Shown one piece after another: positions 1-6,003 of a DNA stretch of 6,003 bases. The DNA comes from Clostridiaceae bacterium. GTDB lineage: Bacteria > Bacillota > Clostridia > DSM-8532. Position 1 is the stretch's first letter. Every line of letters starts with the position of its first letter. The stretch covers positions 1-6,003 of the forward strand of contig JAAYGP010000327.1 in NCBI GenBank assembly GCA_012727625.1, read 5' to 3'. Both the position numbers and the translations under genes were made by a program. The notes under the pieces were generated by a model. That model was not told the origin of the DNA, did not search any database, and saw only the letters and a program-made list of their open reading frames with translations.

Positions 1-405
1 ACCTTGTGCTATGTTTTGGAGCTTAAATGCGATATGGGTCTGAGAATCAGAAATGCATATCAATCACGGAATAAAGAAGTTCTTAACAGTATTGCGCATT
101 ATGAAATACCGGAACTTATAAATCGTCTGGAAAAACTTATGGAAGCAATAAATGTGCAGTGGGAATCTGAAAATAAGATTTTCGGACTTGATGTTCTTGA
201 TTTGCGTATTGGCGGGTTGAAACAGCGCCTTGAATCCGCGGCCGGAAGACTTGTTAAGTATATAAATGGTGAAATAGAAAAACTGGAAGAGCTTGATGGG
301 GATGTCCTGTTCTTTGACTGCAGAGATCATGATGAAAACGATCTGTCAATAGGGCCGCCTTTCTGGCATCAGATAGTTTCTGCAAATATAGTGTGCGGTT
401 TGTAA
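1..405 (+). CDS. C-terminal part of a probable GH20 beta-N-acetylhexosaminidase (5' end outside window)
   Basis: The frame is open from base 1 and ends at TAA 403-405, so only about the last 134 residues are present; the TTG at position 4 is not taken as a start. The fragment is a helical tail with features I associate with the C-terminal domain of intracellular GH20 hexosaminidases: a VLELKCDMGLRIRNAY stretch, IPELINRLEKL, a WESENKIFGLDVLDLRIGGLKQRL core, and a closing PFWHQIVSANIV. The catalytic barrel with the family's Asp-Glu pair lies upstream and cannot be checked. Such enzymes remove terminal beta-linked GlcNAc or GalNAc from oligosaccharides. No signal peptide can be assessed. The next gene starts 15 bases after the stop, so the two may be co-transcribed. 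The assignment rests on remembered family resemblance and is moderately secure; the alternative is an unrelated helical domain. Confidence 0.66.
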   Translation, partial: TLCYVLELKCDMGLRIRNAYQSRNKEVLNSIAHYEIPELINRLEKLMEAINVQWESENKIFGLDVLDLRIGGLKQRLESAAGRLVKYINGEIEKLEELDGDVLFFDCRDHDENDLSIGPPFWHQIVSANIVCGL

Positions 406-420
406 AAAAGGGGAGGAAAT

Positions 421-1356
421 ATGCTTTATTACAAATTTTCTGATTATTTATCCAGAACCTATGGGGAAAAGGTGTATAAAATACCTTTAAATATTCCTGC
501 CACCTGTCCCAACAGAGACGGATTAATCAGCTTTGACGGATGCGCTTTTTGCGGTGAGGAAGGAGCAGGTTTTGAGAATTTGTCAGCTTCCTTGTCAGTA
601 ACTGAGCAGCTTCAAAAAAACATAGCCTATATATCTGAAAAATATAATGCCGGAAAGTTTATAGCCTATTTTCAGAACTACTCCAACACATATCTGCCTG
701 CCGATGTGTTTGAAAGCTATCTTAAGCAGGCGTTGGTTGAGGATATCGTTGCATTGTACATTTCTACAAGGCCGGATTGTCTAAACAACCGGTATTATGA
801 AATTATGACTGAAATCAGTGAGGAAGGAAATGTGGACATTGTTGTGGAAATTGGCCTTCAAACCGTAAACTATCACACATTGAAGAAACTGAACCGGGGG
901 CATGGTCTTGCTGAATTTCTTGACAGTGTCATACGGGCAAAGAAATGCGGAATTAAAACCTGCGCCCATATGATTCTGGATTTGCCCATGGATAACATTG
1001 ATGATGTATAGGAAAGCGCCAGAATTTTATCGGCAATAGGCGTTGATCAGGTGAAAAGCCATTCCCTTTATATTCTGAAAGACACAAAAATGGGTGAATG
1101 GTATGAAAAAGGAATTATAAAACCCGTTACAATAGATAATTTTATAGAGAGGGCCATAACTTTTCTGGAATACCTGTCTCCCGACATAGTAATACAAAGA
1201 TTGACAGGAAGAGCTCCCGAGGAAAGAAGTCTTTTCTGCAACTGGGAAACCAGCTGGTGGAAAATTGTTGAATTATTGGAGGAGCGCATGAAAAACCAGA
1301 ACAGCTACCAGGGAAAAAGATTTCACTATCTGAACGGTGCTGTTTGCAGTATGTGA
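421..1356 (+). pseudogene. TIGR01212-family radical SAM protein (YhcC/YtqA type), interrupted by an in-frame TAG
   Basis: One continuous reading frame would encode about 311 residues, the usual family length, but codon 197 (1009-1011) is TAG. Both halves carry family features in the same frame. The first half has CPNRDG then CAFCG (C29, C41, C44, the cluster-binding cysteines in the wide spacing typical of this family), FQNYSNTY at 84-91, ISTRPDCL, VEIGLQT and LNRGH. After the TAG come GVDQVKSHSLYILKDT and the tail SYQGKRF. The start ATG has GGGAGG (411-416) four bases upstream. Truncation at residue 196 would remove the end of the barrel and probably inactivate it. A GTG at 1051 could open the second half but has no good ribosome site. 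The sequence DLPMDN replaces the GLPGE I expect here. The Bacillus relative YtqA has been linked to tRNA wobble-uridine modification (recalled, unchecked). Alternatives are a sequencing error or amber readthrough. Confidence 0.82.
1009..1011 (+). other. In-frame amber codon inside the radical SAM gene
   Basis: TAG interrupts the frame after ...DNIDDV and before ESARILSAIGVDQVK. No base is missing or added, because the same frame continues to TGA 1354-1356. Aligned by eye to the family, the position is usually hydrophobic, often Leu. A single T-to-A change from TTG (Leu) or C-to-T change from CAG (Gln) would explain it. Confidence 0.9.
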
Positions 1357-1386
1357 CAGTTTTGAAAAAAGGAGTGGGTTTATTTA

Positions 1387-2724
1387 ATGGCATTTAAAAT
1401 AAACGTTATAGGCGCAGGGCTTGCAGGCTGTGAAGCGGCATGGCAGATTGCAAGGCATGGAGGTTTTGTGAGGCTTTTTGAAATGAAGCCAAAGAAAAAA
1501 ACACCGGCCCATCATATGGACACCTTTGCCGAGCTTGTCTGTTCCAAATCCTTGCGGTCCATCCAGCTGGAAAATGCGGTCGGGCGCCTGAAAGAAGAAT
1601 TAAGGCGCCTGGGATCCTTGATCATGCAGTGCGCAGATGCAAACGCAGTTCCGGCGGGAGGAGCCCTTGCAGTGGATCGGGTAAGGTTTTCTGATTGTGT
1701 TACAGATAAAATAAAAAATAATAAAAATATTGAGGTAATCAGCGGGGAAGTTAAGCATATAGAAGAAAACCAGGTAACAATTATCGCAACGGGTCCATTA
1801 ACTTCAGAAGACCTTGCAGAAGAAATTGCAAAAATCACCGGGGGAAAATCCCTGTATTTTTTTGATGCGGCTTCTCCTGTCGTAAAAGCGGAAAGCATAA
1901 ATTTCAACAAAGCTTTTTTTGCATCGCGATACAACCGGGGTACAAACGATTATCTGAACTGCCCCATGAACAAAGAGGAATATCTTGTGTTTCATAAGGA
2001 GCTTGTTAACGCTGAGGTGGCAGTGATTAAAGATTTTGAAAAAAATATGATCTTTGAGGGGTGTATGCCTGTTGAGGAAATGGCGCAAAAAGGAGTGGAT
2101 ACATTGCGTTTTGGGCCATTAAAGCCTGTAGGACTTACTTGTCCGGCCACAGGAAAGGAGCCCTACGCTGTTGTGCAGCTCAGGAAAGAAAACAAGGAAG
2201 GAACATTATATAACCTTGTGGGGTTTCAGACCCGTTTGAAATGGGGAGAGCAAAAAAGAGTATTTTCTTTGATTCCCGGGCTTGAAAACGCGGAATTTGT
2301 CCGTTTCGGTGTTATTCACAGGAATACATTTATAAATTCTCCAAAACTTCTGGCAGCAACCTACCGCTTAAAAGAAAGAGAAAACTTATATTTTGCGGGA
2401 CAGATAACCGGTGTTGAAGGTTACGTGGAATCAACAGCCTCAGGCCTGGTTGCGGGTTTAAATGCTATCAGAAAACTAAAAGGTTTGGAAGAGTTGGTTT
2501 TTCCACGTTCTACAGCCATAGGAGCATTGGCTGACTATATTTCTTCATATTCCGGCAAAAATTTTCAGCCCATGAATATTAACTTCGGCATAATGGATGG
2601 ATTAACAAAGGAAGAATTGCTTAAGCTGGCAAGCCAAAAGAATGATAAACGAATAAAAAACAGGGCCCTGGCCGAAAAGTCCCTTGGTATTATCAATATA
2701 TTGAAAGACAAATATAACATTTAA
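1387..2724 (+). CDS. trmFO: TrmFO: methylenetetrahydrofolate--tRNA-(uracil-5-)-methyltransferase
   Basis: This FAD/NADPH flavoprotein makes 5-methyluridine at position 54 of the tRNA T-loop, using 5,10-methylenetetrahydrofolate as carbon donor; it is cytoplasmic. The 445 residues match the family length (about 435-450). Visible features are the N-terminal FAD-binding GAGLAG (9-14) followed by E32 at the end of the Rossmann strand; AELVCSKSLRS with C52, matching the conserved Cys53 of Bacillus TrmFO; FEGCMPVEEMA with C226, matching the second functional cysteine; FGPLKPVGL (242-250); GFQTRLKWGEQKRVF (279-293); and a C-terminal FAD site GQITGVEGYVESTASG (338-353). The ATG at 1387 has AAAAAGGAG (1366-1374) upstream, with 12 intervening bases, slightly long. 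The gene follows the interrupted radical SAM gene by 30 bases. I see no terminator before hflK. No defect is seen. Confidence 0.97.
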   Translation: MAFKINVIGAGLAGCEAAWQIARHGGFVRLFEMKPKKKTPAHHMDTFAELVCSKSLRSIQLENAVGRLKEELRRLGSLIMQCADANAVPAGGALAVDRVRFSDCVTDKIKNNKNIEVISGEVKHIEENQVTIIATGPLTSEDLAEEIAKITGGKSLYFFDAASPVVKAESINFNKAFFASRYNRGTNDYLNCPMNKEEYLVFHKELVNAEVAVIKDFEKNMIFEGCMPVEEMAQKGVDTLRFGPLKPVGLTCPATGKEPYAVVQLRKENKEGTLYNLVGFQTRLKWGEQKRVFSLIPGLENAEFVRFGVIHRNTFINSPKLLAATYRLKERENLYFAGQITGVEGYVESTASGLVAGLNAIRKLKGLEELVFPRSTAIGALADYISSYSGKNFQPMNINFGIMDGLTKEELLKLASQKNDKRIKNRALAEKSLGIINILKDKYNI

Positions 2725-2742
2725 ACGTAATATTAATATAAA
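2714..2742 (+). promoter_or_regulatory. Candidate sigma-A-type promoter ahead of hflK
   Basis: ATAACA (2714-2719, four of six matches to TTGACA) lies 17 bases before TATAAA (2737-2742, five of six matches to TATAAT) in the AT-rich end of trmFO and the following gap. A start near 2749 would give a leader of about 20 bases containing the hflK ribosome site. AT-rich gaps produce such matches by chance, so this is only a candidate; read-through from trmFO is equally possible. Confidence 0.28.
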
Positions 2743-2768
2743 TAAAAAATAATTAATGGAGGTTAGCA

Positions 2769-3710
2769 ATGAAAAAACTTTCGAAATCAATCTTATTCCT
2801 GCTTATTTTGATTGCTGTCGGTATATGGCTTGGAACCGGTGTGTATACTTTAAAAGCTGATGGCGGCGAGCAGGCTGTCATAACACGATTTGGGAAATTT
2901 GTCAGAATTGAGACCGAAGCAGGTTTAAAATGGCATTGGCCGGCTCCCATCGAAAAGGCCGGGATTATAAAAACTGAAGCCAGGCGAAGCATGACTTTCG
3001 GTTATTCAACACTTAAACCGGGAGATGTGAATTATCACGCAGAATACAGAATTGATCCCTATGAAGCGTTAATGATAACAGGAGACGAAAACCTTGTTAA
3101 CACCGAAACGGTTGTCCTGTACCAGATTTCAAACCCTAAGGAATATCTTTTCAATGTTCATAATCCTGAAAGCACATTGCGGATTGCTGCAGAATCTTCA
3201 ATCAGGAGAGTTGTGGCAAATCATACCATGGATGATGTGCTTACGTACCAGAAAGATTTAATTCAGGCAGAAATAAGACAGGATTTGCAGGAAGTTTGCA
3301 ATGAATACGGGTTGGGGATTCATATAAACGAGGTATCTTTGCAGGCAGTATACGCTCCCGCCGAAGTTGAAGAGGCTTTCAATGATGTTATAAAAGCCAG
3401 GGAAGACAGGAACCGGTACATAAACGAAGCAAAAAAATCAAGAAACGAAATTGTACCTGCGGCTGAAGGTGAGGCTGCTGAAATGATTAATGAAGCCAAT
3501 GCATATAAGGAAAAAAGGATTGCGGAGGCCAGGGGTGATGTTGAAAATTTCAACCAGATTCTGAACAATTATGAGCTTGGAAAAGAAGTTACCCGCACAA
3601 GGATGTATCTGGAAACAATGAGAGAGGTATTGCCGGATGCCAAAATATTCATTATGGACAGTGATGATAACACATTAAAATTCCTGCCAATGGACATAAT
3701 CAGTAATTAA
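2769..3710 (+). CDS. hflK: HflK, membrane SPFH (stomatin/prohibitin-like) protein
   Basis: HflK pairs with HflC in a large membrane assembly that in E. coli encloses and modulates the FtsH protease. The 313 residues begin with a short basic tail and one membrane segment (about 7-27). The SPFH domain follows, with GGEQAVITRFGKFVR (32-46), GLKWHWPAPIEK (52-63) and the HflK-type LMITGDENLVNTETVVLYQI (101-120), then NPKEYLFNV. An Ala/Glu-rich coiled-coil stretch runs over about 203-262, including KAREDRNRYINEA and EGEAAEMINEANAYKE, then VTRTRMYLETMREVLP (274-289). The Gly-rich N-terminal cytoplasmic extension of the longer E. coli protein (about 419 residues) is absent. The ATG at 2769 has GGAGG (2758-2762) six bases upstream. 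hflC begins 22 bases after the stop, so the pair forms an operon. The HflK name over HflC rests on the TGDENLV motif and gene order. Confidence 0.92.
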   Translation: MKKLSKSILFLLILIAVGIWLGTGVYTLKADGGEQAVITRFGKFVRIETEAGLKWHWPAPIEKAGIIKTEARRSMTFGYSTLKPGDVNYHAEYRIDPYEALMITGDENLVNTETVVLYQISNPKEYLFNVHNPESTLRIAAESSIRRVVANHTMDDVLTYQKDLIQAEIRQDLQEVCNEYGLGIHINEVSLQAVYAPAEVEEAFNDVIKAREDRNRYINEAKKSRNEIVPAAEGEAAEMINEANAYKEKRIAEARGDVENFNQILNNYELGKEVTRTRMYLETMREVLPDAKIFIMDSDDNTLKFLPMDIISN

Positions 3711-3732
3711 TATTTAAAAGGGAGGTAGTATC

Positions 3733-4749
3733 ATGGATCAAAGAAATCCTTTCGGAAGCAATATGGACAATAAAAAAGTTATTGACCTTGATAAGATAAA
3801 AATGAAGTCGTATATTAAGTATATTGGCATAATAATAGGAATTTTCATAGTATTCCTTATATTGTTCAATGCATTTACATTCACCGTTGATGAAAGAGAG
3901 CAGGTGGTCATAACGCAATTTGACAAAATCATAAGGGTTATTGTGGATGATAAATCGGATCCGTCAATTGAGTTGCTTAAAAATGATGAAAACTTCAGGG
4001 GCATAAGAATTCAGGAAGGCAAAGGGCTGTTTTTCAAACTGCCATTTATACAGAAAGTTGTATCTTTTTCAAATCAGCTTCTTACATATGACACGCCGCC
4101 TGAAGAGGTTCTTACTCTTGATAAAAAATCCATTGTACTTGATAATTACGCTAAATGGAGGATAAGCAACCCTGTTTTGTTTATGCAGGCAATGGTTAAC
4201 ACTTCCAATGCAAATCAAAGAATAGATGAATATATCTATTCAAAACTGAGGGAGGAGATAGGTAAAATTGAAGCACACCAGCTGGTTACTGATAAAGATT
4301 ATGTGGCAGAGATGCTTGCGAGAGTTAAGGATTATGTTAATACTCAACTGGCATCCACAGGTGTGAATGTTATTGATATTCGTATAAAAAGAACTGAATA
4401 CCCGGAGGCAACTTACCAGAATATATTTGAACAGATGAGATCAGAGCGTCAGGCAGTTGCTACGGAGTACCGTGCGGAAGGTCTTAAAGAGGCACAAAGA
4501 ATACGTTCCGAAGCAGAAAGGGAAGCCACAATCATCAAAGCCCAGGCATATGAACAGGCTCAAAAGCTGCACGGTGAGGGGGATGCTGAAGCTTTGAAAA
4601 TTTACGCCGAGGCCTATAACCGGGATCCGGAATTCTACGCTTTCTGGCAGACATTGCAGACATACAAGGATGTTATCGATAAGGATACGACCATTATAAT
4701 AAGCCCGGATTCTGATTTTGCAAAATATATATATAAAATTCAGGATTAG
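3733..4749 (+). CDS. hflC: HflC, membrane SPFH (stomatin/prohibitin-like) protein
   Basis: This is the partner subunit of HflK in the membrane complex associated with FtsH in other bacteria. The 338 residues have a cytoplasmic tail of about 27 residues, one very hydrophobic membrane segment (about 28-50), then the SPFH domain: VDEREQVVITQFDKIIRV (52-69), GLFFKLPFIQKV (98-109), and the HflC-typical KKSIVLDNYAKWRISNP (131-147). A coiled-coil region with RIKRTEYPEA (217-226), MRSERQAVATEYRAEG and EAQRIRSEAEREATIIKAQA follows, then the signature GEGDAEALKIYAEAYNRDPEFY (split here as GEGDAEALKIYAEAY and NRDPEFY, 281-302). Between residues 70 and 97 a charged stretch is longer than I expect from E. 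coli HflC. The ATG at 3733 has GGGAGG (3720-3725) seven bases upstream, favouring it over Met11 or Met24. The stop is TAG. A hairpin follows 55 bases later, ending the operon. Confidence 0.94.
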   Translation: MDQRNPFGSNMDNKKVIDLDKIKMKSYIKYIGIIIGIFIVFLILFNAFTFTVDEREQVVITQFDKIIRVIVDDKSDPSIELLKNDENFRGIRIQEGKGLFFKLPFIQKVVSFSNQLLTYDTPPEEVLTLDKKSIVLDNYAKWRISNPVLFMQAMVNTSNANQRIDEYIYSKLREEIGKIEAHQLVTDKDYVAEMLARVKDYVNTQLASTGVNVIDIRIKRTEYPEATYQNIFEQMRSERQAVATEYRAEGLKEAQRIRSEAEREATIIKAQAYEQAQKLHGEGDAEALKIYAEAYNRDPEFYAFWQTLQTYKDVIDKDTTIIISPDSDFAKYIYKIQD

Positions 4750-4804
4750 TACTTCTATAAGTTTACATGAGCATAAACAGCTCCTGCCATTAACACCCTA
4801 TAAT

Positions 4805-4845
4805 AACCCCTGTGCTGAAAAATTCAGCGCAGGGGGTTTATTTAT
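4805..4845 (+). terminator. Rho-independent terminator after hflC, possibly bidirectional
   Basis: The left arm AACCCCTGTGCTGAA (4805-4819) pairs with TTCAGCGCAGGGGGTT (4823-4838) across a three-base AAA loop, with one G-T wobble and one bulged G. TTTATTTAT follows on the plus strand, a moderate T-tract. Read from the minus strand the same hairpin lies about 70 bases past the lipid kinase stop, followed only by a weak ATTATA run. It sits between two convergent genes and could serve both, better for hflC. The rest of 4750-4907 shows only small hairpins. Confidence 0.85.
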
Positions 4846-4907
4846 ACTGGTAAACAGAATTGATTCAGATTAAATGCTGGTTTTCCAGATGGCTTAACTT
4901 AATAATT

Positions 4908-5798
4908 TCAGTTATTGACAAACAACTTTAATCCCGGATGAACGCATTTAACATGTAAGGGAAGCAAAGTGCCCGATTCACCATCCACATTGATTTGAAC
5001 CTGTTTATCTGATTGAATTTTCAGGTCTTTTGCCTGTATATGGATTATTCGATCATCCCCTGTAAGCTCCCTTGACAGTATTTTAATGAAAAGATTAAAT
5101 AGCTCCATGGGTTTTGCGATTTTGAAAAGGACAATATCAAGAAGACCGTCTTCAATGTCCGCCTTTTTAAAAAAATCGGCTAAACCGGCAACATTTCTGC
5201 CGTTAATGACAAGAAACAAAATGACATCTTCATAAATTTTGCAATTCTCTGTCTCCACGAACAAACTAAAAGATTCAACTTTCGGCAGTTTATCAAAGGC
5301 TTTGAGGTAATATGCGGCAACTCCGATATTTTTTTTTAATTCGTTTCCCGTATGAAAGGATACATTGGCAAACATTCCGCCGCACATATTGCCTAAAAAA
5401 TATTGGTGATTGTTGATTAATCCGGCGTCAACATATTTTATTTTTCCGGACATGATTATTTCAGGCCAGTCATCAATATTGTTTGTCATTCCAATGCTCC
5501 GGGAAAAATCGTTGCAGGTTCCGCCGGGGAAAATACCCAATGGTATGTTTATACCATTTTTAATAAATACATTTGCCACATAATTCATGCTGCCGTCGCC
5601 GCCATATACTATTGCAAAATTAAAGACATCTGAATTGAAAATATCCAAAAGTGACCGGGTGCAGTTTCCATTTTGAAACAACCTGAAAGGTAAAAGCAGG
5701 ATTCCCGCTTCCTGGCATTTTTCAAATATATTGTCCAGATTGTTCTTTATGCTGTGATTTCCTGATTTCGGGTTATAAATAAACAGACCCTTAAGCAT
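4908..5798 (-). CDS. YegS/DagK-family lipid kinase (diacylglycerol kinase-like)
   Basis: This predicted cytoplasmic or membrane-peripheral kinase transfers phosphate from ATP to a lipid alcohol such as diacylglycerol; the true lipid is not deducible. With the ATG at 5798-5796 the protein has 296 residues, normal for the family. Features are IYNPKSG (7-13), the nucleotide-binding YGGDGSMNYV (65-74; the family usually has GDGT), PLGIFPGGTCNDFSR (86-100), DAGLIN (124-129), the C-terminal-lobe EDGLLDIVLF (216-225) and INVDGESG (269-276). I chose this start because GAGGAG (5810-5805) lies six bases upstream and the family begins at exactly this point, just before the NPKSG strand. The same frame stays open upstream to the window edge, so a longer form cannot be excluded. 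It converges on hflC. Nonaccidental alternatives include a sphingosine-like or bmrU-type kinase. Confidence 0.92.
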   Translation of the reverse strand: MLKGLFIYNPKSGNHSIKNNLDNIFEKCQEAGILLLPFRLFQNGNCTRSLLDIFNSDVFNFAIVYGGDGSMNYVANVFIKNGINIPLGIFPGGTCNDFSRSIGMTNNIDDWPEIIMSGKIKYVDAGLINNHQYFLGNMCGGMFANVSFHTGNELKKNIGVAAYYLKAFDKLPKVESFSLFVETENCKIYEDVILFLVINGRNVAGLADFFKKADIEDGLLDIVLFKIAKPMELFNLFIKILSRELTGDDRIIHIQAKDLKIQSDKQVQINVDGESGTLLPLHVKCVHPGLKLFVNN

Positions 5799-5804
5799 TG
5801 CAAT

Positions 5805-5810
5805 CTCCTC
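5805..5810 (-). promoter_or_regulatory. Ribosome binding site deciding the lipid kinase start
   Basis: GAGGAG on the minus strand is six bases before the ATG at 5798. It settles the start against the much longer open frame that continues upstream, since the family N-terminus begins right after this ATG. Confidence 0.85.
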
Positions 5811-5846
5811 ATATATATAAGACTCCCATGCTGTTTTCACATCGTT

Positions 5847-5852
5847 ATTGTA
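5847..5852 (-). promoter_or_regulatory. Weak candidate -10 element for the lipid kinase
   Basis: TACAAT on the minus strand matches five of six bases of TATAAT. No good -35 hexamer is found at the proper spacing; that zone is occupied by the palindrome at 5861-5875, which would fit an activator-dependent or repressed promoter. The resulting leader would be about 40 bases. This is a guess from position and consensus only. Confidence 0.2.
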
Positions 5853-5860
5853 AACACCTA

Positions 5861-5875
5861 AACCTGATTCAGGTT
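5861..5875. repeat. Perfect 15-base palindrome upstream of the lipid kinase
   Basis: AACCTGATTCAGGTT consists of two exact 7-base inverted arms around one central base. It lies about 63 bases upstream of the lipid kinase ATG and just upstream of a TACAAT hexamer (5852-5847, minus strand) that could be a -10 element. Size and position suit a dimeric regulator's operator, but no regulator is identified. It falls within an open frame, so it could also be chance. Confidence 0.45.
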
Positions 5876-6003
5876 CTGCCAAAGCCGCCCCGGATATTAA
5901 GTGACTGTTACTGTTCAAAGGTTCTGTTAAAAGATAATGAGCAAAAGAAAGAAACTTTAGCGGAATTAAGCTCTTGTTTCCGCTATTGCACAATATCTGA
6001 CCT

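Larger units (their letters stand above)
5799..6003 (-). other. Open, possibly coding stretch upstream of the lipid kinase, same frame, running off the window
   Basis: The lipid kinase frame has no stop from its ATG back to the window edge, adding at least 68 codons. The near part, reading LAEPESGLGVYNNDVKTAW and then ESYIYEEIA, has G-rich first codon positions as real genes do. I recognise no domain in it. It could be an N-terminal extension, the tail of an upstream gene that lost its stop, or chance. The opposite strand is also open from an ATG at 5828 to the edge (58 codons) but lacks a ribosome site. Confidence 0.3.

Noticed and set aside
1051..1356. The second half of the radical SAM gene as an independent small gene starting at GTG 1051
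   Set aside because: There is no convincing ribosome site before the GTG, the frame is identical to that of the first half, and its content is simply the C-terminal part of the same family.
1512..1934. A 140-codon minus-strand open frame inside trmFO
   Set aside because: It lies wholly within a clearly identified gene, has no ribosome site or recognisable motif, and is the antisense shadow of the trmFO codons.
3700..4004. Overlapping minus-strand open frames across the start of hflC
   Set aside because: They overlap the well-supported hflC coding sequence and its ribosome site and encode low-complexity antisense products of the membrane segment.
4760..4777. Small inverted repeat GTTTA...TAAAC after hflC
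   Set aside because: Five-base arms with an eight-base loop are too weak to support a terminator or regulatory site; the strong hairpin lies downstream.
4877..4888. CTGGTTTTCCAG mini-hairpin before the lipid kinase stop
   Set aside because: A four-base stem is expected by chance and has no adjoining T-tract.
5329..5337. Run of nine T (nine A in the lipid kinase sense strand) as a phase-variation or slippage site
   Set aside because: It encodes Lys-Lys-Asn in frame within a conserved protein, and such runs are common in AT-rich genomes; no sign of frameshift is present.
5993..5993. TTG at 5993 (minus strand) as the start of a 361-residue lipid kinase
   Set aside because: No ribosome site precedes it, the frame continues upstream anyway, and the ATG at 5798 has an excellent site and matches the family N-terminus.

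Overview
The window looks like chromosomal DNA of an AT-rich Gram-positive bacterium of the class Clostridia. The evidence is the strong GGAGG-type ribosome binding sites, the AT-rich codon use, a folate-dependent TrmFO rather than an SAM-dependent TrmA, and clostridial-looking versions of HflK, HflC and a YegS/DagK lipid kinase. The genus cannot be fixed from the sequence. I see no mobile element, CRISPR array, tRNA or rRNA.

Layout. Positions 1-405 (+) are the C-terminal end of a gene that begins before the window, probably a family 20 glycoside hydrolase (beta-N-acetylhexosaminidase). At 421-1356 (+) lies a TIGR01212/YhcC-YtqA-type radical SAM gene split by one in-frame TAG at 1009-1011. 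At 1387-2724 (+) is an intact trmFO, the tRNA m5U54 methyltransferase. After a short AT-rich gap come hflK (2769-3710) and hflC (3733-4749), a membrane SPFH pair. A hairpin at 4805-4838 closes this plus-strand run. It lies between hflC and a convergent minus-strand lipid kinase gene (4908-5798). The last 205 bases (5799-6003) are upstream of the lipid kinase and hold a perfect 15-base palindrome. Two open frames, one on each strand, also run off the window end there.

How the genes work together. The radical SAM gene and trmFO sit 30 bases apart, and both probably concern tRNA uridine modification: m5U54 for TrmFO and, from work on the Bacillus relative YtqA that I recall but cannot check here, the wobble uridine for the radical SAM protein. 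HflK and HflC form a hetero-oligomeric membrane assembly that in other bacteria surrounds the FtsH protease; ftsH is not in the window. The GH20 enzyme and the lipid kinase have no evident functional tie to the rest.

The window is mostly housekeeping genes, and I find no convincing new multi-gene system. The points most worth a second look are the amber codon in an otherwise full-length radical SAM gene, its unusual LPMD motif, and the palindrome and open frames upstream of the lipid kinase.
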